A DNA stretch of 6,777 nt, from positions 1 to 6,777 of the forward strand of contig JACUUW010000104.1 of the NCBI GenBank assembly GCA_014859075.1. Direction: 5' to 3'. The notes under the pieces are model-generated. The model saw only the letters and a list, made by a program, of their open reading frames with translations, ran no database searches and was not told where the DNA came from. Source of the DNA: Desulforudis sp. (GTDB lineage: Bacteria; Bacillota; Desulfotomaculia; Desulfotomaculales; Desulforudaceae). The first letter of the stretch is position 1, and every line of letters starts with the position of its first letter. This document shows positions 6,622 to 6,777 of the stretch, piece after piece. The position numbers and the translations under genes are program-made.

Positions 6622-6709
6622 TTAAGTTAAGGGTCAGACCCCTTACTTAACGAAGGCAATCCCTGAGGCGGTTAAGTTAGTTAAGTTAGGGGTCTGACCC
6701 TTAACTTAA
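6622..6709 (+). repeat. REP-like doublet (REPIN-type inverted repeat)
   Basis: Two arms, 6622-6651 and 6680-6709, are inverted copies matching at 29 of 30 positions (the only mismatch is at 6644), separated by 28 nt. Each arm is itself nearly palindromic around GGGTC/GACCC. The second can form a 13-bp hairpin (one G-T wobble) with a CTG loop; the first has two mismatches in its stem. Two inverted short palindromes of this size match the layout of REPIN/BIME elements, which REP-associated tyrosine transposases move. No transposase gene lies in the window, and a typical REP foot tetranucleotide (GTAG/GGAG) is not seen. The segment is markedly AT-rich beside GC-rich neighbours. It may also act as a terminator or mRNA 3'-end protector after the peptidase gene, but there is no T-run. 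Confidence 0.8.
6671..6688 (+). repeat. Tandem duplication of a 9-bp unit at the repeat arm
   Basis: GTTAAGTTA occurs twice head to tail (6671-6679 and 6680-6688). The second copy is the outer edge of the right arm and the first lies in the spacer. The same 9-mer also begins at 6621 next to the left arm. This looks like a slip or a leftover of an additional arm end. Confidence 0.75.
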
Positions 6710-6733
6710 AGCATACTATCTGATGGTTGACAG

Positions 6734-6740
6734 AGGGAGG
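6734..6740 (+). promoter_or_regulatory. Ribosome binding site of efp
   Basis: AGGGAGG lies 8 nt before the TTG at 6749. An in-frame TGA at 6728-6730 and the absence of ATG or GTG in between leave TTG as the only good start. Confidence 0.75.
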
Positions 6741-6748
6741 CGGGGAGT

Positions 6749-6777
6749 TTGATCTCCACAAACGAGTTTCGGACCGG
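6749..6777 (+). CDS. efp: Elongation factor P, N-terminal start (partial)
   Basis: Nine codons from TTG 6749 give MISTNEFRT, and the next two bases (GG) would begin a Gly codon; this is the well-known start of bacterial EF-P (consensus MISTNDFRTG). EF-P enters the ribosomal E-site region and speeds peptide bond formation at consecutive prolines. The gene runs off the window. Its place after aroQ and an Xaa-Pro peptidase gene is common in Firmicutes. TTGACA at 6727-6732 resembles a -35 box, but its -10 would fall in the coding sequence, so it is not counted as the efp promoter. The REP-like doublet separates efp from the upstream gene and may alter how much efp is read through. Confidence 0.9.

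Noticed and set aside
6727..6732. TTGACA as the -35 box of an efp promoter
   Set aside because: A -10 box at normal spacing would fall at or beyond the TTG start codon, and no TATAAT-like sequence is present there.

Overview
The window reads as chromosomal DNA from a GC-rich, probably thermophilic or anaerobic Firmicute of the Peptococcaceae/Desulfotomaculum type. This is inferred from a pilM-pilN-pilO set with no pilP or pilQ following it, from the order aroQ - M24 Xaa-Pro peptidase - efp (which matches aroQ/yqhS - yqhT - efp of Bacillus subtilis), from strong AGGAGG-type ribosome binding sites, and from frequent GTG/TTG starts. The exact species cannot be fixed from the sequence alone. All genes are on the + strand and tightly packed.

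Region 1 (1-1341) is the end of a type IV pilus assembly operon: the last codons of pilM, then complete pilN and pilO, joined by 1-nt and 20-nt overlaps. PilN and PilO are bitopic inner-membrane proteins that form the alignment platform with cytoplasmic PilM.

Region 2 (1342-5046) starts with a good sigma-A-like promoter (TTCACA-N16-TATACT) right after pilO. It drives tldD, the zinc-binding subunit of the TldD/TldE peptidase. A small lipoprotein gene of unknown function follows, then a 219-nt non-coding gap, then pmbA/tldE, the partner subunit without the metal site. The gap holds a GC-rich hairpin with a short T-run, enclosed by a perfect 8-bp inverted repeat. It could be a terminator, an RNA element or a small non-autonomous mobile repeat.

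Region 3 (5090-6777) holds aroQ (type II 3-dehydroquinase, shikimate pathway), an M24 Xaa-Pro aminopeptidase overlapping it by 8 nt, and the first nine codons of efp (elongation factor P). EF-P relieves ribosome stalling at polyproline and the M24 enzyme removes residues ahead of proline, so the two are often neighbours. Between them sits an AT-rich insertion: two near-perfect inverted copies of a roughly 30-nt palindrome (29 of 30 positions match), resembling a REPIN/REP doublet.

No wholly new system is evident. The items most worth a second look are the REP-like doublet before efp, the structured gap that splits the tldD/tldE pair, and the unassigned lipoprotein between them.
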